The notes below the pieces were generated by a model. The model saw only the letters and a list, made by a program, of their open reading frames with translations. It ran no database searches and was not told the DNA's origin. Made by a program: the position numbers and the translations under genes. A DNA stretch of 64,000 nt from Naumovozyma dairenensis CBS 421. Taxonomy: Eukaryota > Ascomycota > Saccharomycetes > Saccharomycetales > Saccharomycetaceae. Shown in pieces: positions 21,939-31,926 of this stretch (its first letter is position 1; every line of letters starts with the position of its first letter). The stretch covers positions 186,001-250,000 of the forward strand of contig NC_016482.1 in NCBI RefSeq assembly GCF_000227115.2, given 5' to 3'.

Positions 21939-22970
21939 TCATAATTTCTCTTCATGTCTTAGGATTTGAGAAACTGTATCGTCAACACTTTTCTTCAATG
22001 GTAAAAACTCGAAACGTAATAATTTCCTTGTCTTCGAGTTATCATGGATAGAGCCTTTCCAATTTTGAAGCGCGCCTGTCCCTGGGTTTCCGACACGTAT
22101 TTTACCTTTCAAAGCTGGGAAATCATCATTTATAATATCTAAGATACTTTGTTCATCAAACCCACTTGATATTAGTAATAATCTTTCTCCAATTAAATTA
22201 TCATTTTGCAAAGCTAACAAATGTGCCTTGGCAACATCACGGACGTCAATAAATTTCCCCATTGTAGTTCGATCAACTTTTGTATCCACAGAAGAATGTA
22301 CTAACTTGTTAATAATTTCACATGAGGTATTCATTGGTGAAGTAACATTTTCATCAAATTGTTGTGGTCCGAAAACATTACAAGGGTTAACAGTAGTCAA
22401 TGCAAATTTGATTTGATTCTTATGTTCTTCAATGAAGTCCCATGCATATTTTTCAGCAAATTTCTTAGAGGCAGTGTATGCGTGGACACCATTAATTAAT
22501 GCCTCTTCATGAGAAGTTGGGTTCCAAGAATTCTCATCATAAAAGAAAGTAGGGTCAAAATATCTCGTAATATCGATCATGGCAGCTTCACTGGAAGTGA
22601 TGACGACACGTTCAACTGTATCAGCAGCATGGTCTAGAATGGCGTTCAGAATGTTTTCAGTACCATTTAATGCAGGAATTAATAAGTCTTTCTCATAATC
22701 ATCACTGTCGAAAAAGAAAGGAGATGATGTATGTAGTACGTACTTGATTTTACCTTTATATTTTGCAAAAACTTCATGGAATGCGTTTGGCAATGAAATA
22801 TCTTTGACGATTTCTAAAGTAAGATTTTCGTTGTTATTGAATTGTTTTAATAATTTGTCAGCTTTTTCTTGAGATCTCACAGAACCAATGACTTTGAAGT
22901 CATTTTCTAATAACTGAGCAACGATGTGTTGTGCAATAAACCCTGTAGCACCGGAGATGAATACTGACAT
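21939..22970 (-). CDS. GRE2-type NADPH-dependent aldehyde/ketone reductase
   Basis: This 343-residue extended short-chain dehydrogenase belongs to the GRE2/ARI1/YDR541C/YGL039W group, which reduces methylglyoxal and a range of aldehydes and ketones with NADPH. The nucleotide-binding motif is GATGFIAQH (residues 7-15). The catalytic Ser is in ITSSEAA (126-127), and Tyr165 and Lys169 form the YxxxK motif, at the same numbers as in S. cerevisiae Gre2. NPCNVFGPQ and KFIDVRDVAKAHLLAL are family signatures. Several S. cerevisiae paralogues are about equally possible, so I give no symbol. S. cerevisiae GRE2 responds to stress; an AGGGG element near 23155 upstream would fit that but is weak evidence. 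Confidence 0.9.
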   Translation of the reverse strand: MSVFISGATGFIAQHIVAQLLENDFKVIGSVRSQEKADKLLKQFNNNENLTLEIVKDISLPNAFHEVFAKYKGKIKYVLHTSSPFFFDSDDYEKDLLIPALNGTENILNAILDHAADTVERVVITSSEAAMIDITRYFDPTFFYDENSWNPTSHEEALINGVHAYTASKKFAEKYAWDFIEEHKNQIKFALTTVNPCNVFGPQQFDENVTSPMNTSCEIINKLVHSSVDTKVDRTTMGKFIDVRDVAKAHLLALQNDNLIGERLLLISSGFDEQSILDIINDDFPALKGKIRVGNPGTGALQNWKGSIHDNSKTRKLLRFEFLPLKKSVDDTVSQILRHEEKL

Positions 22971-23365
22971 TTTCTTTTTTATTTATTGGTGTAAATTGTA
23001 TCGAGGCAAAATTGTATGCTAAAATTATTAATTTAATAGAGAATTATTTTTCTACATCGCATTTAACTATGAACGGTTTGGTTTCAAATATATCTTTTCC
23101 TATTTATACTTTTGATAAAAACATTTGAAAGATAATAACGTAACAAGTCAAGTTAGGGGTAAAAAGAGGGCCCCCCCACAATTATTATAAACCTCTGCTT
23201 TCCTATCATAAACCGTAACTACAAGCTGTGAGTCCCTACGAGTATAGGAATTTAATATTGTTGACACTTGTGACATTTGTTCAAAAACCTTATTTAGATA
23301 GACTACAACGATTAAAACCGAATTCCATTCGCGCTTGTATTCGTGTTTGCATTCGGATCGCCCAA

Positions 23366-23402
23366 TCCGACTCCGACTCCGACTCCGACTCATCCGACTC
23401 AG
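23366..23402 (+). repeat. TCCGAC hexanucleotide repeat
   Basis: About five copies of TCCGAC, one interrupted, lie in non-coding DNA. It reads as Ser-Asp in one frame but has no ATG-started frame around it. Confidence 0.8.
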
Positions 23403-24079
23403 ATTCGGGTTCCATTTCCCCCCTCGAAATTTCATTATGTAACATACATATTCTGCTCCCCATTTGATTACCATTCATTTCCATTATGTAAGCGTTTCCC
23501 AGTGCAATTGTAGTACCCAAGTGGGCCATTTTTGGGCCACTTCTTGGGCCACTTTGAGATTTTTCAAAAAAAAGGCGTAACACCCAAAGTTTGTGATTTG
23601 TTCGCTTAATTAAGACTTTCTACATCTCTACTCTTAAATAGCTACTAGCTAGCTATACGCAAAAAAATCATATCAGAAACTTTATTCCTAACAATTCTTG
23701 TGCTTGGACTAGTACCCGTCTGACACACATAGTTTCTATTCACTCGTAAGAGTGAGGGCATCATGTTACTAGTAAGTATGCTTGGAAACTGGTGTTGTTA
23801 CTTGATGGTTTCAAATACACTTGTCAGTAATGTTTATTGTCTACATATATGTATAAAAAAAAAGCCCCGAAGATAATAGAGAGTGGAGTTGCAAAATCAA
23901 ACATTAGATGCTATCTTGAGGGAAAATTTGTTTTGTATGTACAATGTAAATTAGGGATGTTATGTCTGAAAATTTCGAGTCTCAGATTTTGGTAACTTTA
24001 CTTATTTAAAAGTAGACATTTTTTTTTCCTGATACCTTCTTGAACTGCGGCAATGCTTTAAATTGATCCTTAGCTTTGA

Positions 24080-24095
24080 GTTAACAATTGTTAAC
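24080..24095. promoter_or_regulatory. Perfect 16-bp palindrome
   Basis: GTTAACAATTGTTAAC is identical to its reverse complement over all 16 bases. It could be a site for a dimeric regulator; no regulator is identified. Confidence 0.4.
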
Positions 24096-24169
24096 ATTAG
24101 TTTTGCTTACCGCGCATGCAACCAAGTTAACAGACATTCTGTATAAACTTCCTCTCTATCACCTCCAAT

Positions 24170-24298
24170 CACGTGGGAAGAAAGGATCTGCCTTGAAGGA
24201 ACGATAAACCTCACGTTATTATTAGCCGCGGAGACCAGGCATTGGGAAGGGGAGACCCTATTTCCTTCCGCGCCTTTTTCTTATGTCTAAGTCACGTG
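24170..24298. promoter_or_regulatory. Paired CACGTG boxes
   Basis: CACGTGGG starts at 24170 and CACGTG at 24293. The first fits the high-affinity Pho4 form and both fit Cbf1-like bHLH sites. They lie about 700-830 bp upstream of PLB1, so the target gene is uncertain. Confidence 0.4.
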
Positions 24299-24351
24299 TC
24301 GGAGGGACAGACCCTTCTCTACATAGAATCTCCAACCGCGCCTGGCGCCCG

Positions 24352-24364
24352 CCCCCCCCCCCCC
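24352..24364 (+). repeat. C13 homopolymer
   Basis: An uninterrupted run of 13 C residues lies next to a GC-rich patch. The minus strand is a G13 run, which could form stacked-G structures. Its exact length is prone to sequencing error. Confidence 0.8.
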
Positions 24365-24607
24365 TTCCGAAAACATCTGATTGTGAATATATATTTCTAT
24401 CACCTGGTTCCATTGCCCTTCATTGGAATATGTTTGAAAGTTGTTTCAGTCTCTAGTGGGAAAGGCATTTTTCGGTACATCATTTTCTTAGTGAAAACAC
24501 AAGATACCTCGTCTGAGGAAAAAGAGTTCGTGAAATATTTGGTGTGATGGTATAGGGCGAGACACCACCCTGAATATTCGAAAAGTAAATAGGAAAGCGC
24601 AGTAAAC

Positions 24608-24634
24608 TTACGTATGTTAAGGAAAGTTACGTAA
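24608..24634. promoter_or_regulatory. Paired TTACGTA sites upstream of PLB1
   Basis: CTTACGTA near 24607 and the palindromic TTACGTAA at 24627-24634 match Yap-family bZIP sites. They lie about 380 bp before the PLB1 ATG. Confidence 0.4.
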
Positions 24635-25003
24635 GGAGAACTGAAAAAAATACATCGTCATTAGTATTATTATTTCAAGCCGAGATAAAGATCTGTTCCT
24701 GGAATTGCATCGTTCCTTGAACTATATAGTTGGTTTGAATACATAAATGTATTTGTTCATTTTTAGTACGTAGTTGCCCATCGATTGTTTATACAGGAAA
24801 TTCAAATACCTTGAGGATATTTTCGTAGTCAATTCAATTGGTTACTTATTCTAGATTTGTTATTTTTTTCAGTAGTGCTCCTCATCCCGTTTTTTCTCAG
24901 CTAGATATATTACATATTTTTTAATCCATACTGAAAAGACAACAAGCAATAACAAGAAGGAGAGAAAAACCATAAAAATATATACTGAATTTACTCATTT
25001 ACA

Positions 25004-26974
25004 ATGAAATTGCAATTACAGGATTTGTTGGTCCTTTCTGTAATTTCTTTAAACCAAGTGGAAGCATGGTCACCATCAAATAGTTATGTCCCTGCAAATG
25101 TGACATGTGACGATAACATCAATTTGATTAGAGAAGCTAATGAATTATCTCAATCTGAAATTGATTGGTTGGAGAAAAGGGATTCCTATACAAGGAATGC
25201 ATTGAGATCATTCTTACAACGTTCCACTTCAAATTTTTCCGACAATTCATTATTAGATAGATTATTTCAGGGGTCAAATTCGTCAAATATTCCAAAAATT
25301 GGTGTGGCATGTTCAGGTGGTGGTTATCGTGCCATGTTAAGTGGTGCTGGTATGTTGTCTGCTATGGATAATAGAACTGAAGGTGCTAATGAGCATGGTC
25401 TTGGTGGTCTTTTACAAAGTACTACTTATTTAGCTGGTCTTTCAGGTGGGAACTGGTTAACTGGTACTCTTGCATGGAATAATTGGACTTCAGTACAAGA
25501 CATTATTAATAATATGACTGTGGATGATTCCATTTGGGATATTTCAGATTCAATTATTAATTCTGGTGGTTGGAATATTTTATCTTCCGCGGAGAGATGG
25601 GATCATATCTCTGATGCGGTTCAAGCCAAACAAGATGCTGGATTTAACATCTCTATGGCTGATGTTTGGGGTAGAGCTTTATCTTATAATTTCTTCCCGT
25701 CTCTTTATCGTGGTGGTGTAGGTTACACTTGGTCCACTATAAGAGACGCTGATGTCTTTAAGAATGGTGAAATGCCATTCCCAATCTCTGTTGCGGATGG
25801 TAGATATCCAGGTACTACAGTTATTAATTTAAATGCTACTGTTTTCGAATTTAATCCATTTGAAATGGGTTCATGGGATCCAACTTTAAACAGTTTCACT
25901 GATGTGAAATATTTAGGTACCAATGTATCAAATGGTAAACCAATCAATGAAGGTACATGTGTTGCTGGATTCGATAACACTGGATTCATTATGGGTACAT
26001 CATCAACTTTATTTAATCAATTCTTACTACAAATTAATAATACAAGTTTACCATCTTTCATTAGAAATTTAGCAACTCATTTCTTGAAAGATTTATCTGA
26101 AGATTATAATGATATTGCCATTTATTCACCAAATCCATTTAAAGATGCTGAATTTATTGGTTCAAACCATTCTAAGAGTATTGTTGAATCCAAAGATTTA
26201 TTCCTTGTTGACGGTGGTGAAGATAATCAAAATATCCCATTAGTACCATTATTACAAGAGGAACGTAATCTAGACGTAATTTTTGCATTAGATAATTCTG
26301 CTGATACAAATGAATCATGGCCAGATGGTGCTTCCTTAGTTAACACATATCAACGTCAATTTGGTATTCAAGGTGAAAGTATGACATTCCCATATGTCCC
26401 AGATGTGGAAACTTTTATTAATTTAGGTTTAAATAAAAAACCAACATTTTTCGGTTGTGATGCAAGAAATTTAACTGATTTGAGTTATGTCCCACCTTTA
26501 ATTGTTTATATTCCAAACACAAGATATTCATTCAACAGTAACCAAAGTACATTTAAGATGTCTTATTCCACATCTGAACGTCTTAACATGATTAAGAATG
26601 GGTTTGAAGCTACAACAAGAGGTAATTTTACTGATGATGAAGATTTCCTTGGTTGCGTTGGTTGTGCCATCATGAGACGTAAACAACAAAGTTTGAATGA
26701 AACATTACCATCTGAATGTGAAAGATGTTTCACTAATTATTGTTGGAATGGTACTCGTGATAGTAGACCAGTGAGTGGTATTAATAATAGTGACTTTTCA
26801 TCTTCTGCATCAATTGCCTTGGCTGCTGAAGCAACAAGTGCTGCTTCTGCTTCTGGTTCCTCGTCTACCACTCAAAGTAGTGCTACGAAGAGGAACGGTG
26901 CTATAAACATGGAAAGTTCTAAATCATTCATGTTTATTTTCACAATCTTCAACATTGTATTAAACATGCTATGA
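25004..26974 (+). CDS. PLB1: Phospholipase B, GPI-anchored
   Basis: This secreted or cell-surface phospholipase B/lysophospholipase deacylates glycerophospholipids. The 656-residue protein has a signal peptide ending at about residue 21 (before WSPSNSYVP). The catalytic region has SGGGYR with Arg109, GLSGG with nucleophile Ser147, and the aspartate motif [11 protein letters not shown] near residue 410. Many Asn-X-Ser/Thr sites, Cys-rich motifs ([25 protein letters not shown]), a Ser/Ala-rich stalk and a hydrophobic C-terminal tail indicate a GPI anchor. Among S. cerevisiae PLB1-3, the wording of [27 protein letters not shown] and the Ser/Ala tail fits Plb1 (YMR008C) best. The next gene, TAF4, is also close to PLB1 in S. 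cerevisiae, in the same convergent arrangement. Confidence 0.94.
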   Translation: MKLQLQDLLVLSVISLNQVEAWSPSNSYVPANVTCDDNINLIREANELSQSEIDWLEKRDSYTRNALRSFLQRSTSNFSDNSLLDRLFQGSNSSNIPKIGVACSGGGYRAMLSGAGMLSAMDNRTEGANEHGLGGLLQSTTYLAGLSGGNWLTGTLAWNNWTSVQDIINNMTVDDSIWDISDSIINSGGWNILSSAERWDHISDAVQAKQDAGFNISMADVWGRALSYNFFPSLYRGGVGYTWSTIRDADVFKNGEMPFPISVADGRYPGTTVINLNATVFEFNPFEMGSWDPTLNSFTDVKYLGTNVSNGKPINEGTCVAGFDNTGFIMGTSSTLFNQFLLQINNTSLPSFIRNLATHFLKDLSEDYNDIAIYSPNPFKDAEFIGSNHSKSIVESKDLFLVDGGEDNQNIPLVPLLQEERNLDVIFALDNSADTNESWPDGASLVNTYQRQFGIQGESMTFPYVPDVETFINLGLNKKPTFFGCDARNLTDLSYVPPLIVYIPNTRYSFNSNQSTFKMSYSTSERLNMIKNGFEATTRGNFTDDEDFLGCVGCAIMRRKQQSLNETLPSECERCFTNYCWNGTRDSRPVSGINNSDFSSSASIALAAEATSAASASGSSSTTQSSATKRNGAINMESSKSFMFIFTIFNIVLNML

Positions 26975-27260
26975 GATTCGGGTATATAATAACGTTACAT
27001 ATTATTTTTTAATGGTCTTTTTCTTAATTTTTTTTTTCATGGCTATATATGTTTTTGCTTCTAAGTCTTATTATTATATTAGATCAAAATTTTGAACTAA
27101 AAAGTCAGGATAGATTCTATCCTTTATGTTTCTTCTAGTATTCTTCATCAGTAACGTATCTTTATTTTCGATATAAAAATAAATAAATATGTACATATAT
27201 ATATATATGTATATATGTGTATGATTAAACAAATCTCATTGATGTTTAGTTTAATAGTGA

Positions 27261-28217
27261 TCAATCTCTAATACGTGCATAACCTTTAGAAATAACATTA
27301 TGAACACCAATTCTTCTATTTTCCAATGCAAATAACAAATCTCTCATAACAATACCTGGTTCTTCTCTTGCCTCTCTAAATTTCAACCCTAATTCACCTC
27401 TTGCAGCGATTTCTGCAGCGACTTTCCCAGCAGATTTCACAGTGGTATTAGTTGGTTTATTAACAGAAGAGGTTAACCATCCATATTGTTTCTTACTACC
27501 TGCTCTCAACCCTGCAGTCACATTTGATGCTCTATGTAATGTTTCCTCTGAATCCAATTTATTTTCTAAATCTTCCTTTTCTAAACCCAATGCTATTCTT
27601 TTCTTTACACGTTTTTCTTCCTCCTTTTTCTCATTTATTGCCATTGTTCTTAAGATCATGGATATTTCACTTCGCCTCCCAGTATTGACTTTGATTGCTT
27701 TCCTTCTATGTCGTGATATGACCAATGTATTTGTTATGATATCTTTCATATAGTCTTCACAAGCGTCTGATATCATTTGTAAAATTTCAGGAGTCTTTTG
27801 TTTTGGATTTTGTTTATAATTTTGTTGATTAATTAATATTTGATGATGTTGTTGTTCCAACATGACTCTTTGCATGAATTTATTTACTTGTTCAGGATGT
27901 AAGAATGGAGGATGTGGTGGTATCTTTATATCTAAGGGAGTTTTCGATTTCGATTGATTTATTGAAGAATGTAATAATGCTTCTTCTTCTCTTATATCTA
28001 CACCTGCTGAAAATAAGACATCTTGCATTTTGTTTGGGTCAGATTGTTGTTGTGTGCCACCATTGCCGCTATTTACCGTTCCCTTTGATTTACTTTTAGT
28101 AGATGAGTTTTGTTTATTGGAATCATCTCTCTTGGGTAGTGCTAAAATCACTGTTGGGTTTGTCTTTGGATTTGTCGGCGTTACTGTGGAAGGTTTATTC
28201 GTAGTTGGTGAAGCCAT
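27261..28217 (-). CDS. TAF4: TFIID subunit Taf4
   Basis: Taf4 is a TFIID subunit that pairs with Taf12 through a histone-like fold. This version has 318 residues; S. cerevisiae Taf4 (YMR005W), at 388, has a longer disordered N-terminus. Conserved landmarks include SDPNKMQDVLFSAGVDIREEEALL (about 59-82), HPPFLHPEQVNKFM, EILQMISDACEDYMKDI with the following helices, the KKRIALGLEKEDLENK block, and the C-terminal EEPGIVMRDLLFALENRR followed by KGYARIRD at the very end. These match the S. cerevisiae protein closely. The ATG at 28217 is used. Confidence 0.95.
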   Translation of the reverse strand: MASPTTNKPSTVTPTNPKTNPTVILALPKRDDSNKQNSSTKSKSKGTVNSGNGGTQQQSDPNKMQDVLFSAGVDIREEEALLHSSINQSKSKTPLDIKIPPHPPFLHPEQVNKFMQRVMLEQQHHQILINQQNYKQNPKQKTPEILQMISDACEDYMKDIITNTLVISRHRRKAIKVNTGRRSEISMILRTMAINEKKEEEKRVKKRIALGLEKEDLENKLDSEETLHRASNVTAGLRAGSKKQYGWLTSSVNKPTNTTVKSAGKVAAEIAARGELGLKFREAREEPGIVMRDLLFALENRRIGVHNVISKGYARIRD

Positions 28218-28336
28218 CTTTTGAAGTTTCTTTGTATTATTGTTACTATTTGATCTATCATCATTACCTGTGTTATTATTGTTATTATTATCTTCATTTT
28301 TTTCTTTGGAGATGCCATAATTGGTTGTATGAGACT

Positions 28337-28362
28337 TCTATCTATCGATCTATCTATCTATT
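28337..28362 (+). repeat. CTAT tetranucleotide repeat
   Basis: About six CTAT units, with one CGAT interruption, upstream of TAF4. Confidence 0.75.
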
Positions 28363-28410
28363 TTGTCAATTGTCACACTAATGAAAGACTAATGATGAGT
28401 CTGGTACAGT

Positions 28411-28430
28411 CTTATTCTTATTCTTATTCG
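28411..28430 (+). repeat. TTATTC hexanucleotide repeat
   Basis: Three tandem copies of TTATTC in the TAF4/MIY1 spacer. Confidence 0.75.
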
Positions 28431-28468
28431 AATTATCCCTTTCCACTTGTCTCTTCTTATTCTAATAA

Positions 28469-28523
28469 ATGGATGGATGGATGGATGGATGGATGGATGG
28501 ATAGATAGATAGATAGATGGATG
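28469..28523 (+). repeat. ATGG/ATAG tetranucleotide array
   Basis: About thirteen tandem 4-bp units: ATGG copies first, then ATAG, then ATGG again. This is the longest simple repeat in the window outside genes. Confidence 0.9.
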
Positions 28524-29500
28524 CCCAATTGGTGGTAGCTTTCCATATAGTTCATGTTATTAATGTTGTTAATGTTGTTGTTGACGTATATAGTGATCTG
28601 GCACGGAAAATCATTTCAGACGGCAACACCAGAATATATAGAGAGAATGACAACGACGACGACAACAACAACGACAACAAGTCACGGTTTGGTTTGGTTT
28701 GGTTTGGTACTGTCGCATTCCGTCGAGTACGGTGGTCTTTCCACTCTTTGCACAGGAGATATGATAGATAAATGAGTCTTAAATTCAGTCCATAAAAAAT
28801 TTAGAATAAATGAATTGAATGTTGCAAAAAAAACGGGTAATTCTTCAAACTGGTCACATAATGTTTGAAGAGGTATACGGATCAAAGTAGTGGTATTTTT
28901 AATCCTCGTGATTTGATTTGAGACGTTCATTAGCCACCTCGTAGAACAGTAGTGGCAATGTTGGCGACCACGATGCGTATTCTCTTCCTTGCCATACATA
29001 CATAAATTTCAATTGCTTTTCAAAAAATAATATAACCTTTAGTTAGAATTACATCCCGTATTCGAGGATTCCCACTGGTTATTAAATCAGATATTACAGC
29101 GGCCGTGAGAGCTACCATTACGATTGCTTTTACTACTTTCAATACAGGCCATTCATTACACTTTAGCTTACCTTAGTTTACCTTAGTTTACCTCAGTTAT
29201 CAACACAACAACAACGCTCGTCATATATATATATATGTATATATATAATATTCCCTCATAACGCGTTTCTTTAGAAGCAAACTAGGTAACTAGGAAGCTG
29301 GAAATATATATTGGAAACAAATAAGAATAATGATAAATACCTAAAAGTAAAAGATTATATAATTAAGAATACTCGATGTATGGTAACCCTTTAATACAAC
29401 AACTTGTATATCCTAATACACTTACGTAAGCGTCGAGCTTTGGTAATTCACACGCTGTTTACTATACATACCTACCTACATACTATCTCACTCTATCAAC

Positions 29501-29741
29501 ATGACTTCATCATTACCAGCAACAAATACGAAAAGCAAACCGATAAGATTTGATGTGAAAAATATAAAGATTAGGGATACACCTCATAAGATATTACTTC
29601 AAAATGAAAATGGACCATGCGCATTATTAGCTTTAATTAATCTATTAGTATTATCATCGAATGAAATATCTTCACTTGGTGTAGTTACTAAACAAGAATT
29701 GAAGAAATTGATTTCGAAAGATTCCATTCCCATTACTGCTG

Positions 29742-29776
<35 letters not shown>

Positions 29777-30786
29777 GAGAATGAGGATGGGATTAAGAAG
29801 AAAAAGGTGAAGAATGGAAAAGTCTCATTAGAAGAATTAATTCAAATCTTAGCTAACAATGCATTACAAGGAAATACATTGGAGGATCAAGATTATCAAA
29901 ATGATGTGGATCAATTATTGCATTTGTTGCCTCAATTACATACTGGACTGAATATTAATCCAAGATTCGATGGAACCTTCGAGGATAGTAAAGAATTGAG
30001 TATATTTAGATTGTTCGGCATTCCATTAGTTCATGGTTGGGTTATTGATCATGATAAATATCCTGCAATTTACCATCTTTCTTATGAAGATGCTCAAAAT
30101 ATATTGACTGAAGCATCGGAAATTGAAGAAACAAATGATGCTGATGATAAAGATAAAGAATGTAACGAATAAGAAGGAAACAATTGGAAAAAGCAAATTT
30201 GATCAAAATAATCTTAGATGAAAATAGCAACACAATTGACAGATTTGGGATTACAATATATATTAACAATTTTAGAAAATGAATCATACGCAATCTTATT
30301 TAGAAATGATCATTTTTCAACAATTTGGAAGACAAACGACGAATTATATTCATTAGTTACCGACTTGGGGTTCAAAAGACGTGAAAACATTGTTTGGCAA
30401 AAAATTAAATCAGTAGATGGCTCTCAAGATATTTTCTGCGATGGAATGTTTGAACCAATAAAATTCACAGAAGAACAAGAACAAGAACAAGAACAAGGAC
30501 AAGAAGAAGAAGAAGATACCTCAAGGCGAACTTTAAATGAAGAGGAAATTCATCAAATTGAAAATGATGAATTATTAGCGAAACAATTGCAAGAAGATGA
30601 AGACCACCACATCGGTAATACTCAGAAGGAAAAAAAAATTCGAGAAAAATCAAACAGAAAACAGCAAATAAAAGTCATGTATCAATACCAAAATCGCATA
30701 ACAAAAAACAAAATGAACTGCGGCCAGAAAAAAAAGTAAAAAATTTGAAGGAAAATAATGAATCTAGTAATTGTATAATAATGTGA
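29501..30786 (+). pseudogene. MIY1: MINDY-family deubiquitinase (MIY1/YGL082W type), frame-disrupted
   Basis: MINDY enzymes cleave Lys48-linked ubiquitin chains. The gene reads as two fragments, 29501-30172 (223 residues) and 30218-30739, separated by in-frame stops. Fragment 1 carries the catalytic Cys40 and Gln34 in LLQNENGPCALLALIN; fragment 2 carries the catalytic His in FRNDHFSTIW (codon at 30311). The missing middle is readable in another frame at 30166-30220, ending LIKIILDENS before TQLTDLGL. The C-terminal coding sequence also changes frame near the A9 run at 30630-30638; the other frame runs to TGA at 30784-30786 and ends CIIM, a CaaX box, as in the S. cerevisiae pair predicted to be prenylated. 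So three single-base shifts separate this from an intact gene: real decay, sequence error, or recoding. The neighbours PRM3, RSA1 and NAB3 point to the MIY1 (YPL191C) locus. Confidence 0.82.
29745..29775 (+). repeat. ACT trinucleotide run in MIY1-like gene
   Basis: About ten ACT codons encode a poly-Thr run in a variable region of the deubiquitinase. Confidence 0.85.
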
Positions 30787-31136
30787 TAATAATAACGATA
30801 TAGTTTTTAGACAATTTTTCAAATACCTCATATCATTAATAAAATTGTTGAGTTGTCTTGAAATACTTTTCCATAGAATATTTCTTGTATCCCTTTATTT
30901 TTCGCCGCGTGTATCAATCGCTCCTTTTGAAACTACATTTGAAACAACAATGACACAAACACAAATCATCATCATTTTTAAACAATTGAAATATATAAGA
31001 AACAAATCAACTTTTGTCTTCAATATACCAAACTTTTTTTGTTAAGAAAAAAACGCTCCACCATTGCAAAAAATTCTGCAAAAAAAAATAACCTATAAAT
31101 AGTTATAAACTGATATTACGACAAACCTTAATCGAA
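30787..31136 (+). promoter_or_regulatory. PRM3 promoter with pheromone response elements
   Basis: TGAAACA, the Ste12 pheromone response element, lies at 30940-30946. The near-match TGAAACT lies at 30928-30934, 12 bp away in the same orientation. They are about 190-210 bp before the PRM3 ATG. S. cerevisiae PRM3 is pheromone-induced, so the pair is a reasonable functional candidate. No gene is seen here. Confidence 0.55.
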
Positions 31137-31726
31137 ATGTCTGAAACAAAAGAAGAAACACCAAGTATGCTACATGTGGATTCAACTGCAGTCTACAGCT
31201 CAAGTTCAACACCAAGTAATAACAAACAAAAGGAACAGATGCTTGAGCTAGAAAATATACTTATTCGTGAGGAAGAAAAAGTGAATGCTAATGATGATGC
31301 TATAAATTTACCAGAACTAACGGAAGACAAACAACAAGTGAATATAAAAAAACAAGAAAGTTCAAGCGAAGAGGTTGTTACAACGAACATCACATCAAAA
31401 GATATTGAAACATTTACAGATTGTACAGAGACTGGGGAAACTCAAAAGCACAGACCATCGAGAAGATTCGACACAAAGAAAAACGAAACTGGAAAAAAAA
31501 TTGTGTCTGGTCGTTGGAAAATAAGTAAAGTTACTAAAGAAAAGAATGGTAGTAGTAGTAGTAATAATAAAAAATTAAAAAGGAGAAATTAAAACCCACT
31601 AAAGACACTAATGATCAAAATAAGGACTCTAATGCATTTTACCATGGGACTTTAATGGGTGCCTTTTTAGGAGCCACATTTACTGGCGTAATCACTCAAT
31701 TGTTCAGTAAGTCAATTGGGAACTAG
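31137..31726 (+). CDS. PRM3: Prm3 nuclear-envelope karyogamy protein, with a frame break
   Basis: Prm3 is a pheromone-induced protein of the nuclear envelope needed for nuclear fusion in mating. The frame from 31137 gives 151 residues (acidic/Ser-rich, then Lys-rich and basic) and stops at 31592. In a different frame, open from 31571, the sequence continues through FYHGTLMGAFLGATFTGVI and ends at a TAG at 31724-31726. That tail resembles the C-terminal membrane segment of S. cerevisiae Prm3 (FYQGAIFGSFLGA). A single missing base in the A-rich stretch 31569-31590 would join the two parts. Without the join, the protein loses its tail anchor. It may be a sequencing error, a real mutation or recoding. 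It lies next to the MIY1-like gene, as in S. cerevisiae (YPL192C-YPL191C). Confidence 0.75.
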
Positions 31727-31926
31727 ATATTTGATCTCGAAAAGTTTATAATTGTTACACCCTTTAGCTAGCTTATAAGTACATAAAAAAAGATGATTTT
31801 TGGTTGAATATGCTGTAGTATTAAATGCCTTTTTAAAATTATATATTTAAAAGTAAATCGGAAAAATGTTCTAATGCCCTATAGATATTACTAATGAGAA
31901 ATGTTTCCTTTTTTTTAAGGTATTTA

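Larger units (their letters stand above)
22971..25003. other. Reductase/PLB1 divergent intergenic region
   Basis: This 2-kb region has no credible gene; the two longest frames that I checked start at GTG or TTG. It holds a TCCGAC hexamer repeat, a perfect 16-bp palindrome, two CACGTG boxes, a 13-base C tract and a TTACGTAA site, all listed separately. It is the shared upstream region of the minus-strand reductase and PLB1. Confidence 0.55.
28218..29500. other. TAF4/MIY1 divergent intergenic region rich in microsatellites
   Basis: I see no gene in these 1.3 kb. A 105-codon minus-strand frame at 28682-28999 starts with ATG but runs into the GGTTTGG repeat and shows no family features. The region holds CTAT, TTATTC, ATGG/ATAG and GGTTT repeats, and a TTTACCTTAG repeat near 29165-29195. 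Confidence 0.5.

Noticed and set aside
23228..23467. Ser-Asp repeat protein fragment
   Set aside because: The frame begins with GTG and owes its composition to the TCCGAC repeat; both strands give similar acidic repeats.
25584..25597. TCCGCGGA pleiotropic drug response element
   Set aside because: It lies inside the PLB1 coding sequence, so it is most likely chance.
28682..28999. 105-codon minus-strand frame upstream of the MIY1-like gene
   Set aside because: It runs through a GGTTTGG simple repeat and has no recognisable feature.
30166..30217. Intron to explain the stops in the MIY1-like gene
   Set aside because: There is no TACTAAC or GTATGT, and the stretch translates in another frame to sequence expected for the protein.
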